From contig NZ_JANQAJ010000008.1 of the NCBI RefSeq assembly GCF_024707105.1, forward strand, positions 1 through 64,000: a DNA stretch of 64,000 bases, read 5' to 3'. Source of the stretch: Devosia ginsengisoli. GTDB taxonomy: Bacteria; Pseudomonadota; Alphaproteobacteria; Rhizobiales; Devosiaceae. The notes under the pieces are model-generated. The model was given only the letters and a program-made list of their open reading frames with translations. It had not been told where the DNA came from and did not search any database. The translations under genes were made by a program, and so were the position numbers. Of the stretch, positions 27,534 through 35,834 are shown in pieces. How positions within the stretch are numbered: the stretch's first letter is position 1; every line of letters starts with the position of its first letter.

Positions 27534-28516
27534 GCGCCATCCTCTGGATCGCCGCTGACATCGTAGCGGTCGGGGTCGAAGCCGAGGGTCTCGAAACTCG
27601 CCCGCATATGCGGCGGCAGGGGCGCCGAAATATCGAGGCGCTTGCCGCTGCGCAGCGGAATGGCGATGCGGCGGGCATGCAGGTGCAGGCCCTCGCTGAG
27701 GCCGGGCGCGCCCTGCCAGTTCTCGATGTTGAAATAGCGCGGATCACCGATGATCGGGGTGCCGAGCTGGGCCATGTGGACGCGCAACTGGTGGGTGCGG
27801 CCGGTGACCGGCTTGAGCGTGACCCAGGCAAAGCGGCGGCTGGCCGTGTCAGTGGTCGAATAATAGCTCATCGAATGCTGCGCGCCGGGCGTGCCGTTCT
27901 TCACCACCACCATCTGCTCGCCATCGGCAGTGCTCTGGCGGGCGAGGAAACAGGAAATCTCGCCCTGCTGCGGATGCGGGTTGCCGGCGACCACGGCCCA
28001 ATAGATCTTGCGGGCCGAGCGTGAGCGGAACACCGTGCCGAAATGGCTGGCGGCCGCCTTGGTCTTGGCGACGACGAGGCAACCGGAGGTGTCGCGGTCG
28101 AGCCGGTGGACCAGGCGCGGCGCCTCGCCCTTCTTGTTGGGCAGGCTCTTGAGCAGGCCATCCATGTGGCGCTTGGTGCCGCTGCCGCCCTGCACGGCCA
28201 GGCCATGCGGCTTGTTGAAGACGTAGATATCATCGTCTTCGTAGATGATCAGGTCGCGCAGGAACTGGGCATCGGCCTCGTTGAGCTTGATGGGCTTGAC
28301 CACATCGGGGTCGTCAATGGGCGGGATGCGCACGGTCTGGCCGGGGGCCAGGCGCGTGCTCGTGGTCACCTTGGCCTTGTCGACCTTGACCTCGCCATTG
28401 CGGATCAGCTTCTGCAACCGGCCGAAACCGAGCTGGGGGAAGTGATGGGCAAACCAGCGATCCAGACGCATCCCGTCTTCATCGTTTTCTACCTGTCGCT
28501 GTTGAACGCCACTCAT
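27530..28516 (-). CDS. rluC: RluA-family 23S rRNA pseudouridine synthase (RluC-like)
   Basis: 328 residues. An N-terminal S4 RNA-binding domain (RLDRWFAHHFPQLGFGRLQK) covers about residues 16-70. The catalytic domain carries HRLDRDTSG at 137-145 with catalytic Asp140, then GRTHQLRVHMAQLGTPIIGD. S4 plus RluA architecture and length fit RluC, which modifies 23S rRNA near the peptidyl-transferase centre; RluD specificity cannot be excluded. The gene is flanked by four-base overlaps with crcB upstream and HAD downstream. Confidence 0.9.
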   Translation of the reverse strand: MSGVQQRQVENDEDGMRLDRWFAHHFPQLGFGRLQKLIRNGEVKVDKAKVTTSTRLAPGQTVRIPPIDDPDVVKPIKLNEADAQFLRDLIIYEDDDIYVFNKPHGLAVQGGSGTKRHMDGLLKSLPNKKGEAPRLVHRLDRDTSGCLVVAKTKAAASHFGTVFRSRSARKIYWAVVAGNPHPQQGEISCFLARQSTADGEQMVVVKNGTPGAQHSMSYYSTTDTASRRFAWVTLKPVTGRTHQLRVHMAQLGTPIIGDPRYFNIENWQGAPGLSEGLHLHARRIAIPLRSGKRLDISAPLPPHMRASFETLGFDPDRYDVSGDPEDGA

Positions 28517-28893
28517 GCCACGCCTCGGGTCACCAAAAGCCCGAGATAAAGCCCAATGAGGCAGAGCACAACCGACAACAGCACATACCCAATAGCCTGC
28601 AGCATCTCGCCGCGCTCGATCAGCACGATGGCATCGAGCGAGAAGGACGAGAAGGTGGTGAAGCCACCGAGAATGCCGACAGCGACGAAGAGGCGGGCCT
28701 CGTTCTGCCAGGTGGGCAGGAGGCGGGCCATGAGGCCGACAAAGAGGCCCATGGCGAGAGAGCCGATGATATTGATCAGCAGCGTGGCCAGCGGAAAGGA
28801 CATCGGCCAGAACCGACCGACAAGCACGGAAAAACCGTAGCGGGACATGGCGCCCAGGGCGCCACCAGCGCCGACGAGGAGGAAGGATTGCAT
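28513..28893 (-). CDS. crcB: Fluoride efflux channel CrcB (Fluc)
   Basis: 126-residue, four-segment membrane protein that forms dimeric fluoride channels protecting against F- toxicity. Family motifs are GGALGAMSRYG at the N-terminus, FPLATLLINIIGSLAMGLF, and GILGGFTTFSSFSLDAI. The start ATG 28893 gives the family-typical length; the frame runs upstream through a repeat element but that part is not coding. It heads the four-gene overlapping cluster. No fluoride riboswitch was recognised upstream. Confidence 0.95.
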   Translation of the reverse strand: MQSFLLVGAGGALGAMSRYGFSVLVGRFWPMSFPLATLLINIIGSLAMGLFVGLMARLLPTWQNEARLFVAVGILGGFTTFSSFSLDAIVLIERGEMLQAIGYVLLSVVLCLIGLYLGLLVTRGVA

Positions 28894-28940
28894 GAGGCTG
28901 CTATACCGCATCTGGCGAAGAGTGGCTATGTGGTGCTCTT

Positions 28941-29096
28941 CCCTTCTCCCCTTGCGGGAGAAGGTGCCCGAAGGGCGGATGAGGGGGCGCCGAGTTATCC
29001 ATTGGCATTGAAGCATGGGATAGCGCAGGACCCCTCACCCGATTTTCCGGCTGAACGCCGCAAAAATCACCCTCTCCCACGAGGGGCGAGGGGTGG
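28941..29096. repeat. Proteobacterial intergenic repeat with inverted ends
   Basis: The left end (CCCTTCTCCCCTTGCGGGAG then AAGGTGCCCGAAGGGCGGATGAGGGG) and right end (ACCCCTCACCC ... CCCTCTCCCACGAGGGGCGAGGGG) are imperfect inverted copies about 70 bases apart. The left end also folds on itself (CTTCTCCC/GGGAGAAG). This is a type of noncoding repeat widely seen in proteobacteria. It fills the gap between crcB and rarA and has no coding potential. Confidence 0.6.
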
Positions 29097-29122
29097 CTCC
29101 ACTTGCCGGGCTGGATCGTGGA

Positions 29123-30436
29123 TCATTCCTCCCCTCGCTTCGCTGCGCGCAGCCGTTCGAAATAGTCGATGCGCTTTTTCAGATCCCGCTCGAAGCCGCG
29201 TTCGACCGGTTCGTAGAATTTCTGGCGGCCGATCTTTTCGGGGAAATATTCCTGGCCGGAGAACGCTTCGGGCGTGTCGTGGTCGTAGACATAACCCTCA
29301 CCATAGCCAGAGCCCTTCATGAGCTTGGTGGGCGCGTTGAGGATGACCATGGGTGGCATCGGTGAGCCGGTGGATTTGGCAACGCTCACGGCGCCCTTAT
29401 AGGCGGTGTAGACGGCGTTCGACTTGGGCGCGAGCGCCAGATAGACCACAACCTGGGCCAGCGACAGTTCGCCCTCGGGAGAGCCGAGCATCTGGTAGGC
29501 GTCGCGCGCCGCCACGGCCATCTGCAGCGCCTGCGGATCGGCCAGGCCGATATCTTCGGAGGCCATGCGGATGAGACGGCGGGCGAGGAACAGCGGATCC
29601 TCGCCGGCATCGAGCATGCGGGCGAAATAGTAGAGCGCCGCATCGGGGTCGGAGCCGCGGATGGTCTTGTGCAGGGCCGAAATCAGATTGTAGTGGCCGT
29701 CCTGCGCCTTGTCATAGATCGGCGCGCGGCGCTGCACCACGGTGAGCAGACCAGCCGCGTCGAGAACTTCGCCCTCCTTGGCAGAGGCCAGCACTTCCTC
29801 GACCAGCCCCAGCAGTGCCCGGCCGTCGCCATCGGCGAGGGTGAGCAGGGTCTGGCGGGCCTCGGCATCGAGCGGCAGGGCGGCGCCGGTCAATTCCTCG
29901 GCGCGCTGCACCAGCTTTTCGAGATCGTCGAGGCCGAGCGATTCAAAGCGCAGGACCTGGCTGCGGGAGAGCAGAGCCGCATTGAGCTCGAAGGACGGGT
30001 TTTCGGTAGTGGCGCCGACCAGCACGACCGTGCCGTCTTCCATGACCGGCAGGAAGCCATCCTGCTGGGCGCGATTGAAGCGGTGGATTTCGTCGACGAA
30101 AAGCAGGGTACGATGGCCGGAGAGACGCTCGAAGCGGGCTTTCTCGAACACTTTCTTGAGATCGGCCACGCCGGAAAACACCGCCGAAATCTGCTCGAAC
30201 GTATAGCCGATCTGGTCGGCCAGCAGCCGCGCCACCGTGGTCTTGCCGGTGCCGGGTGGGCCCCACAGGATAAGCGAGCCGAGCCGGCCGCTGGCGATCA
30301 TGCGGCGGAGCGTACCGTCGGGGCCGAGCAGATGCGTCTGGCCGATGACCTCGTCGAGCGAGCGCGGGCGCAACTGGTCGGCCAGCGGACGGGCGCTATC
30401 GGTTTCGGACGAGTCGGCGGCGAAGAGATCGGACAT
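29123..30436 (-). CDS. rarA: Replication-associated recombination protein RarA (MgsA)
   Basis: 437-residue AAA+ ATPase of the RarA/WRNIP1 family that acts at stalled replication forks. Walker A GPPGTGKTT is at 59-67, Walker B FVDEIHRFN at 113-121, and sensor-type VGATTENPSFELNAALLSRS follows. The C-terminal helical tetramerisation domain includes SALHKTIRGSDPDAALYYFA and ARMLDAGEDPLFLARRLIRM. It lies directly downstream of the Do-like protease gene, separated only by a palindromic repeat. Confidence 0.96.
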   Translation of the reverse strand: MSDLFAADSSETDSARPLADQLRPRSLDEVIGQTHLLGPDGTLRRMIASGRLGSLILWGPPGTGKTTVARLLADQIGYTFEQISAVFSGVADLKKVFEKARFERLSGHRTLLFVDEIHRFNRAQQDGFLPVMEDGTVVLVGATTENPSFELNAALLSRSQVLRFESLGLDDLEKLVQRAEELTGAALPLDAEARQTLLTLADGDGRALLGLVEEVLASAKEGEVLDAAGLLTVVQRRAPIYDKAQDGHYNLISALHKTIRGSDPDAALYYFARMLDAGEDPLFLARRLIRMASEDIGLADPQALQMAVAARDAYQMLGSPEGELSLAQVVVYLALAPKSNAVYTAYKGAVSVAKSTGSPMPPMVILNAPTKLMKGSGYGEGYVYDHDTPEAFSGQEYFPEKIGRQKFYEPVERGFERDLKKRIDYFERLRAAKRGEE

Positions 30437-30465
30437 GGTGGAGTTCTAGCGGATTGGGGGAGAGC

Positions 30466-30599
30466 GTGCCACGCCCTCGTGGGTTCGAGGCGCTGAAGAA
30501 GCGCACCTCACCATGAGGGCTACTTTGAACTCAGCGCTAACAGTAGCCCTCATGGTGAGGCGGGAGCGCAGCGACCCTCGAACCACGAGGGCGTGGCAC
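30466..30599. repeat. Dispersed palindromic repeat, long two-armed copy
   Basis: The most complete copy of the family. The left arm (30466-30522) reads TGCCACGCCCTCGTGGGTTC through CACCTCACCATGAGGGCTAC; the right arm (30543-30599) is its inverted copy, GTAGCCCTCATGGTGAGG through GAACCACGAGGGCGTGGCAC. A 20-base AT-richer centre separates them. It lies between the tandem protease and rarA genes. Confidence 0.8.
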
Positions 30600-30601
30600 C
30601 C

Positions 30602-32062
30602 CTAGCCGCTGACAATACTCCGCGTCACCCGCCCATCGCGCTGCAGGATGATCTGCCAGGTGCGGACGCGCTGGTTGGCGGTCTGGCTGAAGGCGCCGGC
30701 CGTGTCCATGGGGATGTCGTTGAGCGCCAGGATGACGTCATCGACGCGCAGGCCCATCCGATCGGCGGGCGAGCCGGGCTTGATGGCGGTGATGATGACG
30801 CCCTTGGCGTCGTAGGGCAGGCCCTTGGCCTCGGCAAGGGCTGCATCGAGCTGGCGGACGCTGGTGCCGGCGAAGCGGGAATTGCCGCTGATGGTCGCCA
30901 GCATGTCGTCGCTGGCTACTGGCGCGGGCTCCACTGTGAAGGCAACGGTCTCGCTGGCGCCACCGCGCAGGCGTTCCAGCTGGGTGGCCTGGCCGATGGG
31001 CTTGGTGGCCAGGCGGAAATTGAAGGCGCTGGGGTCGTCCACCGCCACGCCATCGACGCTGAGGATCACGTCACCAGCCATAAAGCCCGCGCGGGCGGCG
31101 GGGCCATCGGGCGCCACTTCGGCGATCAGCGCGCCATGCGGCGCAGTCATGCCCAGGCTCGCGGCGATGTCCGACGTCACCGCCTGCATCTTGGCGCCGA
31201 ACCAGGGCCGCACGATCTCGCCACCGGTTACGCCGGCATCGGCCACCAGCCGCGCCATATTGGCCGGGATGGCGAAGCCGATGCCCACCGAACCCCCACT
31301 CTGCGAATAGATGGCGGTATTGATGCCGACCAGTTGCCCGTCGAGATCGACCAGCGCGCCGCCGGAATTGCCCGGATTGATCGCCGCATCGGTCTGGATG
31401 AAGAATTCGTAGTCGGAGCTTTCGACCCCGGTGCGGGCCAGGGCCGAGACGATGCCTGACGTGACGGTCTGGCCGACGCCGAAGGGATTGCCGATGGCCA
31501 GCACCAGGTCGCCAACCAGCAGGGCATCGGAATCGGCGAAGGTGATGGCGGGGAAAGTGGTATCGCCCGGCTGGCGGACGCGCAGCACGGCAAGGTCGGT
31601 CTGGGCATCCTCGATGACCACGTCGACGGCGAATTCGCGCCCATCGGCCAGGGCGATACGGACATCGGTCGCCCCTTCGATGACGTGCCTGTTCGTGAGG
31701 ATCACCCCGCCGGCATCGACGATGACGCCCGAACCGAGCGCACGGGATTCCCGCGGGCGGCTCTGGAACTGACCTTCGCCGAAGAAGCGGGAAAAGAACG
31801 GGTCGCTGGCAAAGGGCGAGACGGCCTGCTGCTCGACGCGGGTGGCATAGACATTGACCACCGAGGGCGCCACCTCGCGCACGACAGGGGCGAAGCTGAG
31901 CTTGATCTGCGCATCGCTTTCGGGGACCTGGCGCGGCGCGGCCGGGGCGGCGAGTTCGGCCTGGGCTACGCTGGGGGCGTTCCAGGGAGAAAATGCCAGC
32001 GTGCCACCGATGGCCAGAACCATCACCGCGCCGGCTGCGAACCATAGTGTGCGCATTGTCAT
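30602..32062 (-). CDS. Do-like periplasmic serine protease (DegP/DegQ/MucD type)
   Basis: 486-residue HtrA-family protease/chaperone. An N-terminal membrane or signal segment lies at about 5-25. The trypsin-like domain has catalytic His126 (TNRHVIEG), Asp156 (QTDLAVLR) and Ser233 (NPGNSGGAL). PDZ1 covers about 285-370 (GALIAEVAPDGPAARAGFMA) and PDZ2 about 395-480 (VIITAIKPGSPADRMGLRVD). Likely located in the periplasm and acting on misfolded envelope proteins. It is transcribed towards rarA. Confidence 0.93.
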   Translation of the reverse strand: MTMRTLWFAAGAVMVLAIGGTLAFSPWNAPSVAQAELAAPAAPRQVPESDAQIKLSFAPVVREVAPSVVNVYATRVEQQAVSPFASDPFFSRFFGEGQFQSRPRESRALGSGVIVDAGGVILTNRHVIEGATDVRIALADGREFAVDVVIEDAQTDLAVLRVRQPGDTTFPAITFADSDALLVGDLVLAIGNPFGVGQTVTSGIVSALARTGVESSDYEFFIQTDAAINPGNSGGALVDLDGQLVGINTAIYSQSGGSVGIGFAIPANMARLVADAGVTGGEIVRPWFGAKMQAVTSDIAASLGMTAPHGALIAEVAPDGPAARAGFMAGDVILSVDGVAVDDPSAFNFRLATKPIGQATQLERLRGGASETVAFTVEPAPVASDDMLATISGNSRFAGTSVRQLDAALAEAKGLPYDAKGVIITAIKPGSPADRMGLRVDDVILALNDIPMDTAGAFSQTANQRVRTWQIILQRDGRVTRSIVSG

Positions 32063-32240
32063 CGAACCAACCTCGCCCCAGCTTCGTTGGGGTCAGGCAA
32101 ACGCCCGGAATCTGTCATGAAAATGGCATTGTATGCGGGTGACAAATTGCGACCAAATATTCGTTTGCGCCTGATGGTGCATGGTCCTATATGCAGCGCT
32201 CGATTCACCGGTATTCCCCAGCCCGAAAGGCCAGTCGTCA

Positions 32241-33422
32241 ATGACCACCGAGCCGAAACACGTTTACCCGAACACCTCCGCGCTGATCGCAGCGGAAGCG
32301 CCGGATTTTCCGGCTTTCCTGTTCTCCGAACGTGAGTTCCACAGGGCCGTGAAGGTGTTCAAGAAGGGTTTTGACGGGCTACTGACCTATGCGGTCAAGT
32401 GCAACCCCTCCCCGCATGTCATCGCGCAACTGCACCAGGAAGGCCTCAAGGCTTTCGACGTGGCCTCCAATACCGAGATGGAACTGGTGCGCGACCATGC
32501 GCCCGGCGCGGTGATGCATTACAACAACCCGATCAAGAACAAGCGCGAGATCGAACGCGCCTATGAGGAATTCGGCGTCCGCAGCTTCACCATCGACCAT
32601 CCCCAGCAGCTCGATCAGCTCGCCGCCGTGGTGTCGCCCAGCCGCGACGTGGAAGTCACCACCCGCTTCAAGGCCGGCAAGGCGCTCAAGTCCTATGACT
32701 TCGGCATCAAGTTCGGCGTGATGGAACAGGGCGCGGCCGAAATCGTGACGGCAGTCGAGAAGATGGGCTATACGCCCAGCCTCTGCTTCCATGTCGGCAG
32801 CCAGTGCGAAGACGCCTATGCCTATGAGCGCCATATCGCGGCTGCCGCGCGCATCGTGGAAGAGAGCGGCATCGAGTTGAAGCGCCTCAATATCGGCGGT
32901 GGCTATCCGGCCCCCTACCCGACCAGCGAAGCGCCGCCGATGGACTATTATTTCGAAACCATCTCAACGGCCGTGAACGACCATTTCGGCGAGAAGCGCA
33001 AGCCCGAGCTGATCATCGAGCCCGGCCGCGCCCTGGTGACGTCATCGACGTCGCTGCTGCTGCGGGTCAAGCATCAGCGCGGCGGCCAGTCGGTCTATGT
33101 CAATGACGGCGCCTATGGCAGCCTGATGGAAGTCAAGTTCATGCATTTCACGCCGCCGGTGCGCGTGTGGCGCGGCCCGCGCATACATGACAATGACGCC
33201 CAATTCTCCGAATTCACCATCTGGGGCCCCACCTGCGACAGCTATGACGTGCTGCCCCAGGTCTTCACCCTGCCATCAGATATCGATGAGGACGACTGGA
33301 TCGAGTTCGGGCTGATGGGCGCCTATACCCAGGCCTCGCTGACCCCGTTCAACGGCTTCGACCGCCGCGACCAGTACTGGGTCGAGGAAGTCTATACCGG
33401 CAAGGACCAGCAGCCGGAATAA
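32241..33422 (+). CDS. Type III PLP-dependent ornithine/lysine decarboxylase
   Basis: 393-residue fold-type III decarboxylase that makes putrescine and/or cadaverine for polyamine synthesis. The PLP lysine is Lys53 (TYAVKCNP). His184 in CFHVGSQ stacks on PLP, the phosphate loop is IGGGYPAPYP (about 218-227), EPGRA is at 260-264, and the active-site cysteine is Cys332 in GPTCDSYD. These features match the eukaryotic-type ODC family common in alphaproteobacteria rather than the large fold-type I enzymes. The start at 32241 gives the normal length. It is monocistronic with a strong terminator. Confidence 0.93.
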   Translation: MTTEPKHVYPNTSALIAAEAPDFPAFLFSEREFHRAVKVFKKGFDGLLTYAVKCNPSPHVIAQLHQEGLKAFDVASNTEMELVRDHAPGAVMHYNNPIKNKREIERAYEEFGVRSFTIDHPQQLDQLAAVVSPSRDVEVTTRFKAGKALKSYDFGIKFGVMEQGAAEIVTAVEKMGYTPSLCFHVGSQCEDAYAYERHIAAAARIVEESGIELKRLNIGGGYPAPYPTSEAPPMDYYFETISTAVNDHFGEKRKPELIIEPGRALVTSSTSLLLRVKHQRGGQSVYVNDGAYGSLMEVKFMHFTPPVRVWRGPRIHDNDAQFSEFTIWGPTCDSYDVLPQVFTLPSDIDEDDWIEFGLMGAYTQASLTPFNGFDRRDQYWVEEVYTGKDQQPE

Positions 33423-33442
33423 TCCGCATGCCGGATGCTATC

Positions 33443-33470
33443 AGGCCACCTGCCCCGGCAGGTGGCCTTT
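33443..33470 (+). terminator. Rho-independent terminator after the decarboxylase
   Basis: AGGCCACCTGCC-CC-GGCAGGTGGCCT followed by TT and a T-rich GCTTTCC; a 12-bp perfect stem 20 bases after the decarboxylase stop. Confidence 0.85.
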
Positions 33471-33528
33471 GCTTTCCCGGTTACACGCATGTGCCGTCTT
33501 GCGTGGCCCGCAGGCTCGCCTAAGTGCT

Positions 33529-33547
33529 AGGTTACGAAACGTAACCT
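33529..33547. promoter_or_regulatory. Perfect palindromic operator upstream of the fusion oxidoreductase
   Basis: AGGTTACG-AAA-CGTAACCT is a perfect 8-bp inverted repeat ending two bases before the GAGG Shine-Dalgarno and 12 bases before the ATG at 33560. GTTAC..GTAAC cores of this kind are typical of TetR-family operators. Bound protein would block transcription or elongation at the very start of the gene. No regulator gene is adjacent. Confidence 0.65.
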
Positions 33548-33559
33548 TTGAGGCATGCG

Positions 33560-35821
33560 ATGACTGATTATGGCCATGAGCTGAAATTCGGGAGCTTCAT
33601 CACGCCGGTGGCGCAGCAGGCCGATGCCGTCGTCGCACTGGCGCAGATCAGCGAGGCGGCCGATCTCGACCTGGTGACCTTCCAGGACCATCCCTACCAG
33701 TCCGATTTTCTCGATACCTGGACGCTGCTGTCATTCGTGGCCGCCAGGACCAGCAGGATCGCCCTTGCCGGCAATGTGCTGAACCTGCCGCTGCGACCGC
33801 CCTCCGTCCTGGCGCGGGCCGTGGCGAGCCTGGATCTGCTGTCGCATGGCCGCGCCGAGCTGGGCCTGGGCGCCGGCGCCTTCTGGGATGGCGTCGAGGC
33901 GATGGGTGGCGACAAGCTGACCCCCGGCGAGGCCGTGACGGCGCTCGAAGAGGGCATGGACATCATCCGGGGCATCTGGGACGCCGGCGAGCCCGGCGGC
34001 GTGCGCTTCGAAGGCAAGCACTATCATGCCCGCGGCGCGCGACGTGGCCCCCTGCCCGAGCACCGCATCAATATCTGGCTGGGCGCCCTCAAGCCCCGCA
34101 TGCTGTCGCTGGTCGGTCGCAAGGCCGATGGCTGGCTGCCGTCGCTGAGCTACATCAAGTCGCCGACGATTGCCGAATCCAACGCCATCATCGATGGCGC
34201 CGCGACCGAGGCTGGCCGCGAGCCGCGCGAAATCCGCCGCATGATCAACCTGCTGGGGTCGCGGCTGGGTCCGGACGACAAGGCCGCGATGATCGACCAG
34301 ATCACCGAGCTGGCGCTGGAGCATGGTTTTTCGACCTTCATCCTGCCCGGTGACTCGCCTGCTGGCATCAATATCTTCGGCAAGGAGGTCGCGCCTGCGG
34401 TTCGCGAGGCGGTGGCCAAGGCGCGCAAGGCAGCCGGCACGCCTGCGGGTGACGTGCGCAGCGCCGCAGCTTTGGCCTTGCGCAGTCCCGGCATCGATTA
34501 TGAGAGCGTGCCCGACGGTCTCGCGGTGGTCGAGCCGGGCGACCATGGCTATTCCAAGGTGCGCTCGAGCTACATCTATCGCGGCGCGCCGGGGCTGGTG
34601 ATCAATGCCAAATCCGTCGACGACGTCACCTCGGCTATCGCCTATGCCCGCAAGCAGGACGTGCCGCTGGCCGTGCGCAGCGGCGGCCATGGCATATCCG
34701 GGCGCTCGACCAATGATGGCGGCATCGTGCTCGACGTCTCGGCACTGAACGAGATCAAGCTGCTCGACGCGGCCAGCAAGCGCGTGCGCCTCGGCCCCGG
34801 GGCGCGCTGGGCCGACGTGGCCGAACAACTGGCGCCGCACGGGCTGGGCATGAGTTCGGGCGATTACGGCAATGTCGGCGTGGGCGGCCTCGCCACGGCC
34901 GGCGGCATCGGCTGGCTGTCGCGCAAGCATGGGCTGACCATCGACCATGTGGTGGCGGCCGAGATCGCGCTGACCGATGGCCGTCACCTGCGGACCGACA
35001 AGGACAATCATGCCGACCTGTTCTGGGCCATCCGAGGCGCGGGCGGCAATTTCGGCGTCGTCACGGCGCTGGAGCTGGAAGCCTATGACGTGGGCGACGT
35101 GGTCTTCGCGCAGATCACCTATGACCTGACCGACGCCGATACGGTGATCCCGCGCTGGGCCGATGCGGTCATCAACGCCCCCCGTGATCTCACCAGCTTC
35201 ATGAGCATGGTGCCTGCGCGCAGCGGCAATCCGGCTATCGGCCAGGCCAGCATCGTGATCGCCAATCCCGATCCCGCCGTGGCGCAGCCCATGCTGCAGC
35301 CGTTTCTCGGCGTCGGACCGATCCTGGGTAGCCAGGCCTTTATCATCCCCTACCCGACTCTGGTGGATTCCCAATATTCCGGCCATGACGGCCAGGGCGG
35401 CTATACTTCGCATAGCGGCTTGCTGACCACTGTGACGCCGGCCATCGCCCAAGGGATGGGCGATATCCTGCGCAGCCGCGCCACCAATTTCATGCAGTTG
35501 CGTGCCGTTGGCGGGGCGGTCAACGACGTAGCGCCCGACACCATGGCCTATGCCCATCGGCATCAGAACTTCGCCCTGAGCGTCGGCGCCCATGGATCGG
35601 CGACCGAGCGGCTGGAGAGCCTGTGGCCGGCCTTGCAGAACGAGCTGGATGGCCTTTATATCAGCTTCGAAACCGCCACCGGACGTGAGCATCTCGAACG
35701 CGCCTTCCCCGGCCGGACGCTACAGCGTCTGCGTGGGCTGAAGGCACAATACGACCCCACCGAGTTGTTCAACGCAAACTTCAACATCCCGCCGCAGGAG
35801 CGTGCTCTGGCGGCCGAATAG
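33560..35821 (+). CDS. Fusion protein: LLM-class flavin-dependent oxidoreductase + FAD-linked (BBE-type) oxidase
   Basis: 753 residues from ATG 33560 (GAGG seven bases before; a TTG at 33548 is less likely). Residues about 1-290 form a luciferase-like monooxygenase domain (FGSFITPVAQQADAVVALAQ; LDLLSHGRAELGLGAGAFWD), expected to use FMN or F420. Residues about 330-480 are an FAD-binding PCMH domain: AVRSGGHGISGRS supplies the histidine (about 377) that usually carries covalent FAD. GDYGNVGVGG replaces the Cys of bicovalent enzymes with Tyr, so single attachment is expected. The C-terminus (YDPTELFNANFNIPP) is the berberine-bridge segment. No signal peptide. The substrate is unknown; the two flavin units may run consecutive oxidations. 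Confidence 0.88.
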   Translation: MTDYGHELKFGSFITPVAQQADAVVALAQISEAADLDLVTFQDHPYQSDFLDTWTLLSFVAARTSRIALAGNVLNLPLRPPSVLARAVASLDLLSHGRAELGLGAGAFWDGVEAMGGDKLTPGEAVTALEEGMDIIRGIWDAGEPGGVRFEGKHYHARGARRGPLPEHRINIWLGALKPRMLSLVGRKADGWLPSLSYIKSPTIAESNAIIDGAATEAGREPREIRRMINLLGSRLGPDDKAAMIDQITELALEHGFSTFILPGDSPAGINIFGKEVAPAVREAVAKARKAAGTPAGDVRSAAALALRSPGIDYESVPDGLAVVEPGDHGYSKVRSSYIYRGAPGLVINAKSVDDVTSAIAYARKQDVPLAVRSGGHGISGRSTNDGGIVLDVSALNEIKLLDAASKRVRLGPGARWADVAEQLAPHGLGMSSGDYGNVGVGGLATAGGIGWLSRKHGLTIDHVVAAEIALTDGRHLRTDKDNHADLFWAIRGAGGNFGVVTALELEAYDVGDVVFAQITYDLTDADTVIPRWADAVINAPRDLTSFMSMVPARSGNPAIGQASIVIANPDPAVAQPMLQPFLGVGPILGSQAFIIPYPTLVDSQYSGHDGQGGYTSHSGLLTTVTPAIAQGMGDILRSRATNFMQLRAVGGAVNDVAPDTMAYAHRHQNFALSVGAHGSATERLESLWPALQNELDGLYISFETATGREHLERAFPGRTLQRLRGLKAQYDPTELFNANFNIPPQERALAAE

Positions 35822-35834
35822 CCGGAGACCGCCC

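Noticed and set aside
28894..29122. Possible fluoride riboswitch upstream of crcB.
   Set aside because: The region is a repeat element and no crcB-motif pseudoknot elements could be recognised.
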